Assembly (NCBI GenBank): GCA_023417815.1
Contig: JAEZEI010000131.1
Span: forward strand, 1-64,000
DNA from: Bacteroidota bacterium
GTDB lineage: Bacteria; Bacteroidota; Bacteroidia; Chitinophagales; Chitinophagaceae
Reading direction: 5' to 3'
Length of the DNA stretch: 64,000 bases
Shown here: piece by piece, positions 32,058 to 40,096 of the stretch
How positions within the stretch are numbered: the stretch's first letter is position 1
How the letters are laid out: the number at the start of each line of letters is the position of its first letter
The notes under the pieces: model-generated
Told to the model about the DNA's origin: nothing
What the model saw: only the letters and a program-made list of their open reading frames with translations
Databases searched by the model: none
Position numbers and translations under genes: made by a program

Positions 32058-32578
32058 TAACCAGGGAAAATTCACAGATCCTGCTCAACCAGAAACAGCT
32101 AAGGCTCGTTATTAAAAGACTTGCCCACCAGTTGCTGGAAGAAACCCTGCCTGGTGATGACCTTGTAGTGATAGGCATTCAGCCGCGCGGAGTTTTCATC
32201 AGCGATGAGATCGTGAAAGAGATGCAGCAACTGCAGGGCAGTAATGTTCTGTATGGGAAACTGGACATCACTTTTTACCGTGATGATTTTCGCAAGGAGT
32301 TGCATACTGCGAGTGAAACAGATATTTCCTTTTCAATGGAAGATAAGAACGTGGTGCTGGTGGATGATGTTCTCTATACCGGCAGAACGATCCGCGCTGC
32401 GCTGGAAGCGCTGGTCGACTTTGGCAGGCCCAGGAATGTAAAACTGTGCACCCTTGTTAACCGCCGCTATAACCGCGAGGTTCCCATACAGCCCGATTAC
32501 TGCGGACTTGCCATTGACAGTAACGTGTCTCAAAAGGTGAAGGTGATACAGGATTCATTTGAAGTGGTAATGTATTAG
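32054..32578 (+). CDS. pyrR: PyrR bifunctional pyrimidine regulator / uracil phosphoribosyltransferase
   Basis: A 174-residue PyrR protein. The PRPP loop is NVVLVDDVLYTGRTIRAALE (about 96-115), and the N-terminal RLAHQLLEE and IGIQPRGVFI match the family. In Gram-positive bacteria PyrR binds pyr mRNA; here it may act as a UPRTase and regulator, which is inference. It starts inside the pruA stop (ATGA) and is followed by pyrB after 45 bases, so the gene order supports a role in pyrimidine synthesis. Confidence 0.88.
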   Translation: MITRENSQILLNQKQLRLVIKRLAHQLLEETLPGDDLVVIGIQPRGVFISDEIVKEMQQLQGSNVLYGKLDITFYRDDFRKELHTASETDISFSMEDKNVVLVDDVLYTGRTIRAALEALVDFGRPRNVKLCTLVNRRYNREVPIQPDYCGLAIDSNVSQKVKVIQDSFEVVMY

Positions 32579-32608
32579 GCTTTCTTCCATGAATTGACCA
32601 TTTTACTT

Positions 32609-32616
32609 TAGCTTTG
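32609..32616 (+). promoter_or_regulatory. -7 box upstream of pyrB
   Basis: TAGCTTTG matches TAnnTTTG and ends seven bases before the pyrB ATG. The nearest TTG (32594-32596) is only 12 bases away, closer than usual, so this is a tentative promoter. Confidence 0.35.
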
Positions 32617-32623
32617 TCTTTTA

Positions 32624-33565
32624 ATGCAACTTTCCACCAAACATCTTCTGGGCATTAAAGACCTGACAGCAGAGGATATCTCCCTCATCCTGTCTACCGC
32701 ACAACAATTCAAGGAAGTACTACAGCGACCGATCAAAAAGGTTCCATCGCTTCGTGATGTTACCATAGTTAATCTCTTTTATGAGAATTCAACCAGGACC
32801 AGGATATCTTTTGAACTTGCAGAAAAGCGTTTAAGCGCTGATACGGTGAATTTTTCCGCTTCCGGTTCTTCGGTCTCAAAAGGTGAAACGCTTTTAGATA
32901 CGGTAAATAATATCCTTAGCATGAAGGTGGATATGGTAGTGATGCGCCACAGCGCTTCAGGGGCACCGCATTTTCTTGCTCAACATCTTCACAATACCGC
33001 TATCATAAATGCCGGCGACGGAATAAACGAACATCCTACACAGGCATTGCTGGATGCATTTTCCATCAAAGAAAGGTTGGGGGAACTGGCAGGAAAAAAA
33101 GTGCTGCTGGTGGGAGACATCATGCATTCGCGCGTAGCGCTAAGCAATATATACCTGCTGAAGAAGATGGGCGCCGAAGTTATGGTGGCAGGTCCGCCAA
33201 CCCTCATTCCTGTTCATATTCGCGAGGCACTGGGTGTGCAGGTGGAATATGATCTTCGAAAAGCGCTGAAATGGTGCGATGTTGCCAATATTTTGCGCAT
33301 CCAGCTGGAGCGGCAGAACCAGGTACTGTTCTCATCACTTCGGGAATATAACCTTGCTTATGGAGTAACGCGTAAAATGCTTGAAGAGGCTGGTAAAGAA
33401 ATACTGATCATGCATCCCGGTCCAATAAATCGCGGGGTTGAGATCGACAGCGAGATCGCCGACAGCAATAATTCCATCATCCTGCAACAGGTTGAAAATG
33501 GGGTGGCGGTAAGAATGGCTGTTCTCTTTCTGCTTTCACAACGAACCACCGCAAGCTTAAACTGA
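32624..33565 (+). CDS. pyrB: Aspartate carbamoyltransferase catalytic subunit
   Basis: A 313-residue transcarbamylase that condenses carbamoyl phosphate with aspartate in UMP synthesis. The carbamoyl-phosphate-binding motif is FYENSTRTRISFE (about residue 50), HPTQALLDAFSIKE carries the second conserved site, and RIQLERQ the aspartate-binding region. No pyrI regulatory gene lies nearby, so it likely works as an unregulated trimer or with other partners. coaD starts five bases after its stop. Confidence 0.95.
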   Translation: MQLSTKHLLGIKDLTAEDISLILSTAQQFKEVLQRPIKKVPSLRDVTIVNLFYENSTRTRISFELAEKRLSADTVNFSASGSSVSKGETLLDTVNNILSMKVDMVVMRHSASGAPHFLAQHLHNTAIINAGDGINEHPTQALLDAFSIKERLGELAGKKVLLVGDIMHSRVALSNIYLLKKMGAEVMVAGPPTLIPVHIREALGVQVEYDLRKALKWCDVANILRIQLERQNQVLFSSLREYNLAYGVTRKMLEEAGKEILIMHPGPINRGVEIDSEIADSNNSIILQQVENGVAVRMAVLFLLSQRTTASLN

Positions 33566-33570
33566 TCTTT

Positions 33571-34047
33571 ATGAGAATCTGCCTTTTTCCCGGAACCTTT
33601 GATCCTGTAACACTGGGGCATACGGATATCATAGACCGTGCCCTGCCGCTCTTTGATAAACTGATCATCGGGATAGGGCATAACGCCAACAAGAAACCCA
33701 TGTTCAGCGACCAGGAACGGCTGGAATGGATCAAGGAGATCTATGCAAATGAACCCAAAGTGGACGCGCTCATCTATGAAGGGCTAACGGTAGATTGCTG
33801 CAGGAAGGTTGGTGCAGGGTTTATCCTGCGGGGAATACGGTACGTAAACGACTTTGAATATGAAAAAGCGATAGCAGATATGAACCGCAGCCTGGAAGGG
33901 AATATAGAAACCATTTTTCTCACCTGCCTGCCGCAATATACTTCGGTGGCATCCACCCTTGTGCGTGATGTAATTTCAAATGGCGGTGATGTATCCCGCT
34001 TTCTGCCCGATGCAGTTAACCGCGCCATTAAACGTTCTTCAAAATGA
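33571..34047 (+). CDS. coaD: Phosphopantetheine adenylyltransferase
   Basis: A 158-residue nucleotidyltransferase, the fourth step of coenzyme A synthesis, moving AMP from ATP to 4'-phosphopantetheine. N-terminal FPGTFDPVTLGHTDII has the TxGH nucleotide-binding motif, and the C-terminal SVASTLVRDVISNGGDV corresponds to the ISSTxVR site. The length is typical. It overlaps the hotdog-fold gene by four bases (ATGA), so these two and pyrB form one transcription unit. Confidence 0.94.
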   Translation: MRICLFPGTFDPVTLGHTDIIDRALPLFDKLIIGIGHNANKKPMFSDQERLEWIKEIYANEPKVDALIYEGLTVDCCRKVGAGFILRGIRYVNDFEYEKAIADMNRSLEGNIETIFLTCLPQYTSVASTLVRDVISNGGDVSRFLPDAVNRAIKRSSK

Positions 34048-34472
34048 GCATCTGGTTCAAGCCCAACCTATCCCTTGGAGATCTGCCTGACCTCTCAAAA
34101 GGTACGATGAGCGCAGCCCTGGGTATGGAATGGGTATCTGTAGGCAACGATTACCTGGAAATGAAGATGTCGGTAAATGAGAATACCATTCAGCCGTATG
34201 GATTGCTGCACGGGGGAGCCAGTTGCGCCCTGGCGGAAACCATCGGCAGTATAGGATCTCACCTTGCGGTGGATAGTTCCCTGTTCTTATGCGTCGGCCT
34301 TGAGATCAATGCAAATCACATCGGCAGCGTGCGCAGTGGCTATGTAACTGCCAGGGCCATGCCCATTCACCTGGGAAGGAGTACCCATGTTTGGGACATC
34401 AGGATCAATTCCGATGGAGGAAAGCTGGTTTGCGTTTCCCGCCTTACAGTAGCTATCATTCCCCGGAAATAG
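34044..34472 (+). CDS. Hotdog-fold thioesterase (PaaI/YbdB-like)
   Basis: A 142-residue protein of the hotdog superfamily. The conserved LHGGASCALAETIGSIGS (about 52-69) holds the usual glycine-rich helix, where a carboxylate (E62) is the expected catalytic base, and GLEINANHIGSVRSGYVTA follows. It should hydrolyse an acyl- or aryl-CoA thioester; the substrate is not visible. In Bacteroidota such genes often sit near menaquinone genes, but here it is joined to coaD through a 4-base overlap. Confidence 0.85.
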   Translation: MSIWFKPNLSLGDLPDLSKGTMSAALGMEWVSVGNDYLEMKMSVNENTIQPYGLLHGGASCALAETIGSIGSHLAVDSSLFLCVGLEINANHIGSVRSGYVTARAMPIHLGRSTHVWDIRINSDGGKLVCVSRLTVAIIPRK

Positions 34473-34538
34473 TACCCAACCTTTTGCCAGCCGGGGGAGT
34501 AAATATTATAACGTTCGCTCCAAACATGATAAAGCCTA

Positions 34539-35090
34539 TTGAATAGCAGCCAGGTAAATAACGAAAAGCTGATAGAGGGCTGCATTAAGGGAGACCGTAA
34601 GGCCCAGGAGCTATTGTACAGAAATTATTACAAGGCAATGATGAACATTTGCCTCCGCTATACCGGTGATGACAATGCTGCCATGGAAGTGCTGAATACC
34701 GGCTTCTTCAAGGTGTTCAGGAGCATTGACAGGTACAGGAGCAACCAGGGCAGCCTTTATACCTGGATCCGTACCATCGTGGTGAATTCCTGCCTCGACC
34801 ATATCCGTTCAAAACAAAAACAGATCCCCACAGGCCAGTTAAATGAATGGGAAGAACGTGCAGTGGAGCCCCATGCTTATGAAAGAATGGAGGAGGGGGC
34901 CCTGCTTCAGCTTATCCGCAACCTGCCTCCTGCAACACAGGCGGTCTTTAATTTGTATGCGGTGGAAGGGTATGCGCATAAAGAGATAGGCGCCATGCTG
35001 GGGATCAGCGAGGGAACGAGCAAATGGCATTACAGCGAAGCAAAAAAACAATTAAAAGGATTAATCGAAGCTCAATTAAAAAATACTTGA
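34539..35090 (+). CDS. ECF-type RNA polymerase sigma factor
   Basis: A 183-residue sigma-70-family factor with region 2 (ELLYRNYYKAMMNICLRYTG, then FFKVFRSIDRYRSNQGSLY) and region 4 (LPPATQAVFNLYAVEGYAHK, MLGISEGTSKWHYSEAKKQL) separated by a short linker. It lacks regions 1 and 3, as in ECF factors. The start is uncertain: TTG 34539 (giving MNSSQVNNEKLI) fits the domain boundaries. The following gene begins within its stop (TTGA overlap) and encodes a membrane protein, so the pair looks like a sigma/anti-sigma unit that may sense an envelope state. Confidence 0.88.
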   Translation: MNSSQVNNEKLIEGCIKGDRKAQELLYRNYYKAMMNICLRYTGDDNAAMEVLNTGFFKVFRSIDRYRSNQGSLYTWIRTIVVNSCLDHIRSKQKQIPTGQLNEWEERAVEPHAYERMEEGALLQLIRNLPPATQAVFNLYAVEGYAHKEIGAMLGISEGTSKWHYSEAKKQLKGLIEAQLKNT

Positions 35091-36451
35091 ATAAGAGAAC
35101 ATCATACGAACAGCAACTCGCCGAAGAGCTGAAGAAACTTCCACTCCCGGATGAGGACAAGGCATGGGCGGCAATGCAGCACATGCTCAATGAAAAGGAC
35201 GACAGGCGACCACCTTTCGCTATACCAATAATGCTCCAGGGTTGCAGGGGATGGATCGCAATTATGGTCCTGGTGCTGCTGGCAGGAGGCGCTGCTTACT
35301 ATTTCCTTGATAGGAAAAATGAAAAGGAACAGGTCGCAAGCACAATACCGGTAAAGGAAACCAGATCGGGCATACCACTTCAGGGCAATGATAATAAAAC
35401 TCAGCCCGAAAGCACTGTAGATGTAGCTTCTACAGGCAATAAGTCTGTAAATAATGAAGTGCAACCAGGAGTGAACGGATCCCGGCCGAATCTAAGCCGG
35501 TCTATAGAAGATGGCGAAACACCGTTGCCGGTAAAAAAGAAGAAAAGACCCTCACGAACACAGTCCCGGAGAAACATAAACATTAAGCCGGCAATTACTA
35601 ACGCAGAGGTGGCAACCCAGGAAGATAATGACCAGGACTTTGCAGTAGTAACCCAGGAACAGGAAGAGAAAATTTTCCGGGAAGAACCTGGTCGTAAACA
35701 GGATTCGTCTGAGACCAATACTGATTCCGCAGAAATAGTCAAAATTGAAGAAACCCCTGCTGATTCAATGGCAGGTTCAGAACCCGGGAAGAAGAAGGTA
35801 AAACAAAGATTTTCTGTTGCTGCAGGCATAGCCTTTCAACATGCATTGTCTCTTAATGGTTCCCGTGCCAGCACCGGCTTGCTGGAAAAACGGACCGACT
35901 GGGGCGACTATGTTCCATCGGTATATGTGCGACTTCACAGGGGCAAATGGTTCATGCAATCTGAATTTAAATACGGATCACCACAATATGGAAAGGGATT
36001 CACCTACCGCACCATTAACCAGGATACCGTGCAGGGTGTTTCCTTTGCCACCTCGTACTACCTGCGTAAAAGCTATTACCACCAGGTTCCGCTTAGCCTG
36101 CATTATACCATTAAACCAGGATGGTCAGTAGGGGCAGGAATAGTTTACAACCGTTTCAATGGTACGATCAGCGAGAGATCATTAAAGCTGAGCGTGGCTG
36201 GCACCCCTGTAGATACAATACTCGAAAAACGTCTTGTGGATGCTAAATATGATTCTGCATTTTCACGGAATACCTGGCAATGGATGGCAGAAAGTCAATA
36301 TAGGTGGAAACGCTTCTCCATTGGAGCCCGGTATGCTTCAGGCCTGCAGCCGTTTATTCGTTACCGTGATGCAGACGGATCATCGCGCTCCCGCAAGCTT
36401 CATTCACTCAATATCTTCCTGCGCTTTGAATTATGGAAACCGAAACAATAG
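35087..36451 (+). CDS. Anti-sigma-like membrane protein with outer-membrane barrel C-terminus
   Basis: A protein of about 454 residues. The N-terminal cytosolic segment (TSYEQQLAEELKKLPLPDED) resembles the start of Chitinophagaceae anti-sigma-like proteins. One transmembrane helix follows (WIAIMVLVLLAGGAAYYFL, about residues 55-75), then a long charged linker of about 190 residues. The C-terminal ~190 residues are amphipathic strands of an outer-membrane beta-barrel type. I set the start at TTG 35087 (TTGA overlap with the sigma gene) rather than ATG 35024, which would lie inside it. An inner-membrane helix plus barrel-like end in one chain is unusual and might span the envelope. Confidence 0.7.
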   Translation: MNKRTSYEQQLAEELKKLPLPDEDKAWAAMQHMLNEKDDRRPPFAIPIMLQGCRGWIAIMVLVLLAGGAAYYFLDRKNEKEQVASTIPVKETRSGIPLQGNDNKTQPESTVDVASTGNKSVNNEVQPGVNGSRPNLSRSIEDGETPLPVKKKKRPSRTQSRRNINIKPAITNAEVATQEDNDQDFAVVTQEQEEKIFREEPGRKQDSSETNTDSAEIVKIEETPADSMAGSEPGKKKVKQRFSVAAGIAFQHALSLNGSRASTGLLEKRTDWGDYVPSVYVRLHRGKWFMQSEFKYGSPQYGKGFTYRTINQDTVQGVSFATSYYLRKSYYHQVPLSLHYTIKPGWSVGAGIVYNRFNGTISERSLKLSVAGTPVDTILEKRLVDAKYDSAFSRNTWQWMAESQYRWKRFSIGARYASGLQPFIRYRDADGSSRSRKLHSLNIFLRFELWKPKQ

Positions 36452-36466
36452 GTGGTCTTTTTAAAT

Positions 36467-37096
36467 TCAGGGTGTATCAAAATAAACGGTGAGAATATCC
36501 CTTATGGTGGCGTAGGTATTTGACATAGGCTTCTTTATTTCTTTCGTGCTTATCCATTTCACCTCTGTTATGTCTTCATCAAGTTGGGGAGTTAGTTCCT
36601 GGACGCTTTTACAGGTAAAGAGGAACCATACTGTCCTTTTTAGGATATGCTTCCCAAATTCATCATAAATATGATATGTAGTCCCGATCTCTTTCTTAAG
36701 CTTTAAGTTTTTTACCCCGGTTTCCTCTTCCGTTTCCCTAAGAGCGCCCGTGGCAGGGTCTTCGTTCTTTTCCAGTTTACCTTTGGGAAGATCCCATTTT
36801 CCCCGCCGAAAAATGAATAGAAGCTCCTTTTTCTCATTCTGAACAATACCACCAGCGGCATCAATAATGGTAAAATGCCGGAAGAATTCTTTCTTCAATG
36901 CCTCCAGGTCTTCATGTTTTATAACACCTGCATGAAATTCTTCTTTCTTTATTTCATGGGTCATTGAATTTACAGCGGCGCTTGAAAGTTCATCTATATA
37001 AACCACATCCGGGTGATGAAGCAGTTCCTCAATGTTACTGTCTAACGCGTTGCACAGGTATACCGGTTTATCGCCATAACAGATCTTTACATGCAT
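36467..37096 (-). CDS. Nudix hydrolase
   Basis: A 209-residue protein with the Nudix domain at about residues 80-190. The Nudix box GKLEKNEDPATGALRETEEE (continuing TGV, about 101-123) has all the metal-binding glutamates. The first 70 residues form an extra N-terminal region (VYIDELSSAAVNSM) I do not recognise. Family members hydrolyse nucleoside diphosphates linked to another moiety; the substrate is unknown. It is convergent with the preceding barrel gene and divergent from pyrE. Confidence 0.88.
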   Translation of the reverse strand: MHVKICYGDKPVYLCNALDSNIEELLHHPDVVYIDELSSAAVNSMTHEIKKEEFHAGVIKHEDLEALKKEFFRHFTIIDAAGGIVQNEKKELLFIFRRGKWDLPKGKLEKNEDPATGALRETEEETGVKNLKLKKEIGTTYHIYDEFGKHILKRTVWFLFTCKSVQELTPQLDEDITEVKWISTKEIKKPMSNTYATIRDILTVYFDTP

Positions 37097-37151
37097 TGTT
37101 CAAAAATAGAATTTGTTGAGGATATGGAATTGAAGCGTGAACTTTGCTTGC

Positions 37152-37793
37152 ATGGATATGACTACCGAAAAAGCGATTTCCGCATGGCTTCTTGAGATCA
37201 ACGCGGTAAAACTTAGTCCCGCAGCGCCTTTTACATGGGCTAGTGGCTGGAAAAGTCCCATCTACTGTGATAACCGGAAAGTTTTATCCCATCCTGTGGC
37301 GCGTGACCTGGTGAAAAGTGAATTGTGCAGTGTGATCTTTGATCGATTTCCTGATGCTGATGCTTTATCGGGTGTAGCTACAGCAGGTATTGCCTGGGGT
37401 GCTATGGCAGCCGACCAGTTGAAGCTTCCATATTCCTATGTGCGGCCAAAGCCAAAGGAACACGGCCTGGGTAACCAGCTGGAAGGGGAAATAAAGCCCG
37501 GCAGCAGGGTGGTTGTTATTGAAGACCTGGTAAGTACAGGGAAGAGCAGCCTTGAGGTAGTGAAAGTTTTAAAAGGCCTGGGAGCCGATGTGGTTGGAAT
37601 GGTTGCCATATTCAGTTATGGATTCCCGGAGGCTACGGAAGCCTTTGAAACAGCCGGGATACCATTATATACTCTTTCTGACTATAATAATCTTGTTGAG
37701 GTTGCAACTGCAAGGAACCTGGTAGGACCGGATCACCTGCATGCCTTGTTAAAATGGCGGAAGGACCCTGCTCATTGGACCGGAATCGATTAA
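37152..37793 (+). CDS. pyrE: Orotate phosphoribosyltransferase
   Basis: A 213-residue enzyme that adds the ribosyl phosphate of PRPP to orotate in UMP synthesis. PRPP loop: VVVIEDLVSTGKSSLEVVK (about 120-138), with SGVATAGIAWG and SYVRPKPKEHG before it. I use ATG 37152 (the second ATG 37158 is also possible) instead of the GTG at 37137, as the extra five residues are not conserved. It ends just before the HMA protein gene, whose -7 box overlaps the pyrE stop region. pyrB and pyrR lie 4-5 kb away on the same strand. Confidence 0.93.
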   Translation: MDMTTEKAISAWLLEINAVKLSPAAPFTWASGWKSPIYCDNRKVLSHPVARDLVKSELCSVIFDRFPDADALSGVATAGIAWGAMAADQLKLPYSYVRPKPKEHGLGNQLEGEIKPGSRVVVIEDLVSTGKSSLEVVKVLKGLGADVVGMVAIFSYGFPEATEAFETAGIPLYTLSDYNNLVEVATARNLVGPDHLHALLKWRKDPAHWTGID

Positions 37794-37798
37794 ATTTG
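37791..37798 (+). promoter_or_regulatory. -7 box upstream of the HMA gene
   Basis: TAAATTTG (exact TAnnTTTG) begins at the pyrE stop codon and ends 13 bases before ATG 37812. A TTG at 37775-37777 gives a 13-base spacer, shorter than usual. Confidence 0.35.
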
Positions 37799-37811
37799 CA
37801 AAAAACCTGGT

Positions 37812-38162
37812 ATGAAACAACTTAAACTTACCCTACTGGCCTGCTTTGGATTTGGTTTCGTTGCAATGGCGCAGAAGACCACGAAAGTGGAGATAAATAC
37901 GCCCACTATGCAATGCGAAATGTGCGTAGCCAAGATCGAAAAGGCTCTTTTTAAACAGCCTGGTATCAGTTCATATAAGGTTGATCTAAAGAAAAAGAAA
38001 ACTACGGTGAATTATATAGCCGATCGCACCAATCCTGAAACTATCAGGGTTATGATCGCTAATGCGGGCTATGACGCCGATGATGAAGCTGCTGAACCAG
38101 AAGCCTATAAAAAGCTTCCAAAATGCTGTAAAAAGCCCGTGGAGACCACTAAACCTGAATAA
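37812..38162 (+). CDS. Secreted heavy-metal-associated (HMA) domain protein
   Basis: A 116-residue exported protein (signal peptide ending AMAQ, residues 1-21) with an HMA fold of about 70 residues. The metal-binding loop is MQCEMCVAKIEKA with cysteines 35 and 38, a variant of the usual MxCxxC. A C-terminal pair of adjacent cysteines (KLPKCCKKP, 105-106) may also bind metal; that is inference. It probably handles copper or another soft metal in the periplasm. It ends at a strong terminator. Confidence 0.82.
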   Translation: MKQLKLTLLACFGFGFVAMAQKTTKVEINTPTMQCEMCVAKIEKALFKQPGISSYKVDLKKKKTTVNYIADRTNPETIRVMIANAGYDADDEAAEPEAYKKLPKCCKKPVETTKPE

Positions 38163-38185
38163 TTTTTACTGATGAATAGAGATAG

Positions 38186-38208
38186 GCCGCCTTATTGGGC
38201 GGCTTTTC
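38186..38208 (+). terminator. Intrinsic terminator after the HMA gene
   Basis: Arms GCCGCC (38186-38191) and GGCGGC (38198-38203) with a 6-nt loop, then TTTTCTTTT. Confidence 0.8.
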
Positions 38209-38238
38209 TTTTGTACCGGAACGAAGGAATTCCTGTTG

Positions 38239-38703
38239 TCAAAACAGGTTAAACGACTGGCGGGTGGTATAATCCACGTTGAAATTCTTGAAGATCCCGG
38301 CTTTACCCACCTTAACCTTACCCAGCACTTTCACATCCACCTCCTTATTCAGGAAGGCATTTATCCCGTTCTTGAGCAGGTTTTTCATGTCCAGGTCAAC
38401 CTTCAGGGGTATGGTGAATTCCTTCCTGCTCGGGATATGTACCTGTATATCCTGCCTGCTATGGCCCAGGTAAAGGCTGTCTACGAATATATCAAGATCG
38501 GTACGGTTTAGCTCAAGGCCGAAGTTGTTCGGGTTATAATAGACCAGGTCAACCAATAAAGTAGCCGAATTAAATCCCAGGTTCTCAACCTTCAGGTTTT
38601 TAAAATCCCGGAATTCAAGATCCTTTGGCTCGCGACAGGATGACAGGATCAAGGAAGGAATCAGGAATAAAAGGAGTAGGGCAAGCCTGGGTTTCATTTT
38701 CAT
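38239..38703 (-). CDS. LEA type 2 family lipoprotein
   Basis: About 154 residues with a lipoprotein signal (LILSSCREP) and a LEA14-like (water stress and hypersensitive response) beta-domain. Its family-typical NLGFNSATLLVDLVYYNPNN (about 48-67) is followed by VHIPSRKEFTIPLKVDLD. The start could be ATG 38703 (MKMKPRL) or 38697; the long upstream extension in the same frame carries no signal and is likely untranslated. The family is probably structural or a lipid-binding module; no defined role is known in this group. An AT-rich, gene-poor stretch lies upstream. Confidence 0.72.
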   Translation of the reverse strand: MKMKPRLALLLLFLIPSLILSSCREPKDLEFRDFKNLKVENLGFNSATLLVDLVYYNPNNFGLELNRTDLDIFVDSLYLGHSRQDIQVHIPSRKEFTIPLKVDLDMKNLLKNGINAFLNKEVDVKVLGKVKVGKAGIFKNFNVDYTTRQSFNLF

Positions 38704-39570
38704 TCGAATTATATAAAGCAATATAGGGAAAAGAGGGTAGTAAATGGAAAACGAGTTTTTGAAGATGTTGAAAAACACTGCTAAGTATTTTCGCTTTTTG
38801 GATGTTTCGCAGGTAAAAACTCGTACTAAGTAAATTATCAAAATGAAAATGATTGTTACGTATTGTTTTTCAACGAGAATAACTACCTAAAGTAAAATTT
38901 CAGTTCATAATTTGCCAGAGCAAAACTCAGGAAATAATGGTTGGAACAATGATTATAAGATAATATCAAAAATATCATACTATATCGAAATAAAGAACTG
39001 GAAATTAAATAATTATTGGGCTTATCTAATAAATAATGTCAACTACTGCCATGCATGTGGTTATTATACCATTTAAGGGAGATGTCAAAAGCCGTTTTTT
39101 CGATTATTTTCCGGCTGAACAGGATTATGATGAAATGATTTCTTTGAAGGCTTAAATACGCTTAAAATGATTTTAAGCTTACAATGGCCAAAGTGGCAGA
39201 AATTGGGAGGGAATAAAAAATTAGTAAAATTACTGTCGAAAAATTTGGATTATAAAAATATCGATCTTATGTTTGCCTCGAAATCAATGATGATCATTAC
39301 CTCGGTTATCATTTCTTTTCTCTTCCAATTCCTCCCTGACGATGGCTTCGGCCTGGTAACCGCTTAATTCTAAACCACAACGAAATGAACAAGATCTACA
39401 GCATTCTGCTAGCCATGCGTTACCGCATCCAGGTCCCCAATCTATTTTTCATTCCGGAGTATAAGGTTCAGGTTATAGCTGTTCCCACCCACCGATAGGA
39501 GGTTTCCTTTTTTACTGATATCCATCCCAAAACCAAGAAATCCCATATTCATTGCAAACCACTAACTGCA
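38704..39570. other. AT-rich stretch without a convincing gene
   Basis: This 867-base interval is clearly richer in A and T than its flanks. The longest open frames are 66 codons (39167-39367, plus), 39 codons (39036-39155, plus, MSTTAMHVVII...) and 37 codons (39385-39498, plus, MNKIYSILLAM...). None matches a family I know. A minus-strand frame around 39290-39400 reads GYQAEAIVREELEEKR, which looks protein-like, but it lacks a start and stays short. The stretch may be a degraded or newly acquired segment; I cannot assign any feature firmly. No hairpin terminator or tRNA was seen in it. Confidence 0.5.
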
Positions 39571-39930
39571 ATGAACATGAAGAAAATTATTATAACCCTG
39601 CTGATAGCTGGTTTTACCAGTGCAGGATATGCCCAGGGATCTGATCGTGATCCCAAGGCTTTTGGCCTTACTGCAAGTGCCGACAACAGGAATGTTTACC
39701 TGGAATGGAAGGGAGAATCGACAACTGATTCCTACTGGGTGGTTGAAGGAGGAAGATCTGTTGCAGAAATGAATGTTGTGGGATATGTAATGGGAGCAGA
39801 TCCAAAGGCTGGTTTCCGCTTTAAGCAGGAACTGGGCAGGATGAAGAAGGGCCTGAAGTATTTCAGGGTGGTTGAAATGAGATCTGAAAGGGCCATAGCC
39901 GCCAGCAACGTGGTTATGGTTGCAAAATAA
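39571..39930 (+). CDS. Small secreted protein, possible fibronectin-like fold
   Basis: A 119-residue exported protein (signal peptide ending GYAQ, about residue 22). The mature ~97 residues show alternating strands (AFGLTASADNRNVYLEWKGE, SYWVVEGG, LKYFRVVEMRSERAIAASNV), and the V-Y-L-E-W pattern recalls fibronectin type III domains; that is inference. I do not recognise a family. The second ATG (MKK, 39577) may be the real start. A strong terminator follows. Confidence 0.6.
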   Translation: MNMKKIIITLLIAGFTSAGYAQGSDRDPKAFGLTASADNRNVYLEWKGESTTDSYWVVEGGRSVAEMNVVGYVMGADPKAGFRFKQELGRMKKGLKYFRVVEMRSERAIAASNVVMVAK

Positions 39931-39990
39931 TCGCCGAAAGGCAAACCTCGTTTTCTTTGGGGGTTACAGAACCAAAAAGGTTCTTAACAT

Positions 39991-40020
39991 AAGCCGTATT
40001 TCTATACGGCTTATTCTTTT
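39991..40020 (+). terminator. Intrinsic terminator
   Basis: Nine-base arms AAGCCGTAT (39991-39999) and ATACGGCTT (40004-40012), a 4-nt loop, then ATTCTTTTT. Confidence 0.8.
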
Positions 40021-40047
40021 TACAGGATCCTGGTAAAGCAATGCATT

Positions 40048-40071
40048 AAAAAACCCGGGTGTTTGCCCGGG
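40048..40071 (-). terminator. Intrinsic terminator of the M56 gene
   Basis: Two CCCGGG blocks (40054-40059 and 40066-40071) form a hairpin; on the minus strand it is followed by TTTTTT (plus A run 40048-40053). It ends the blaI/blaR-like transcript. Confidence 0.8.
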
Positions 40072-40096
40072 CTTATTAAAAGTTTTATTAGAATTA

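Noticed and set aside
39167..39367. 66-codon ORF in the AT-rich stretch
   Set aside because: No known domain, no promoter or close neighbour, and low-complexity AT-rich composition; a chance frame is as likely.
39290..39400. Minus-strand protein-like frame reading GYQAEAIVREELEEKR
   Set aside because: No start codon is found and the frame stays short with no recognisable family, so it is only mentioned in the AT-rich interval.
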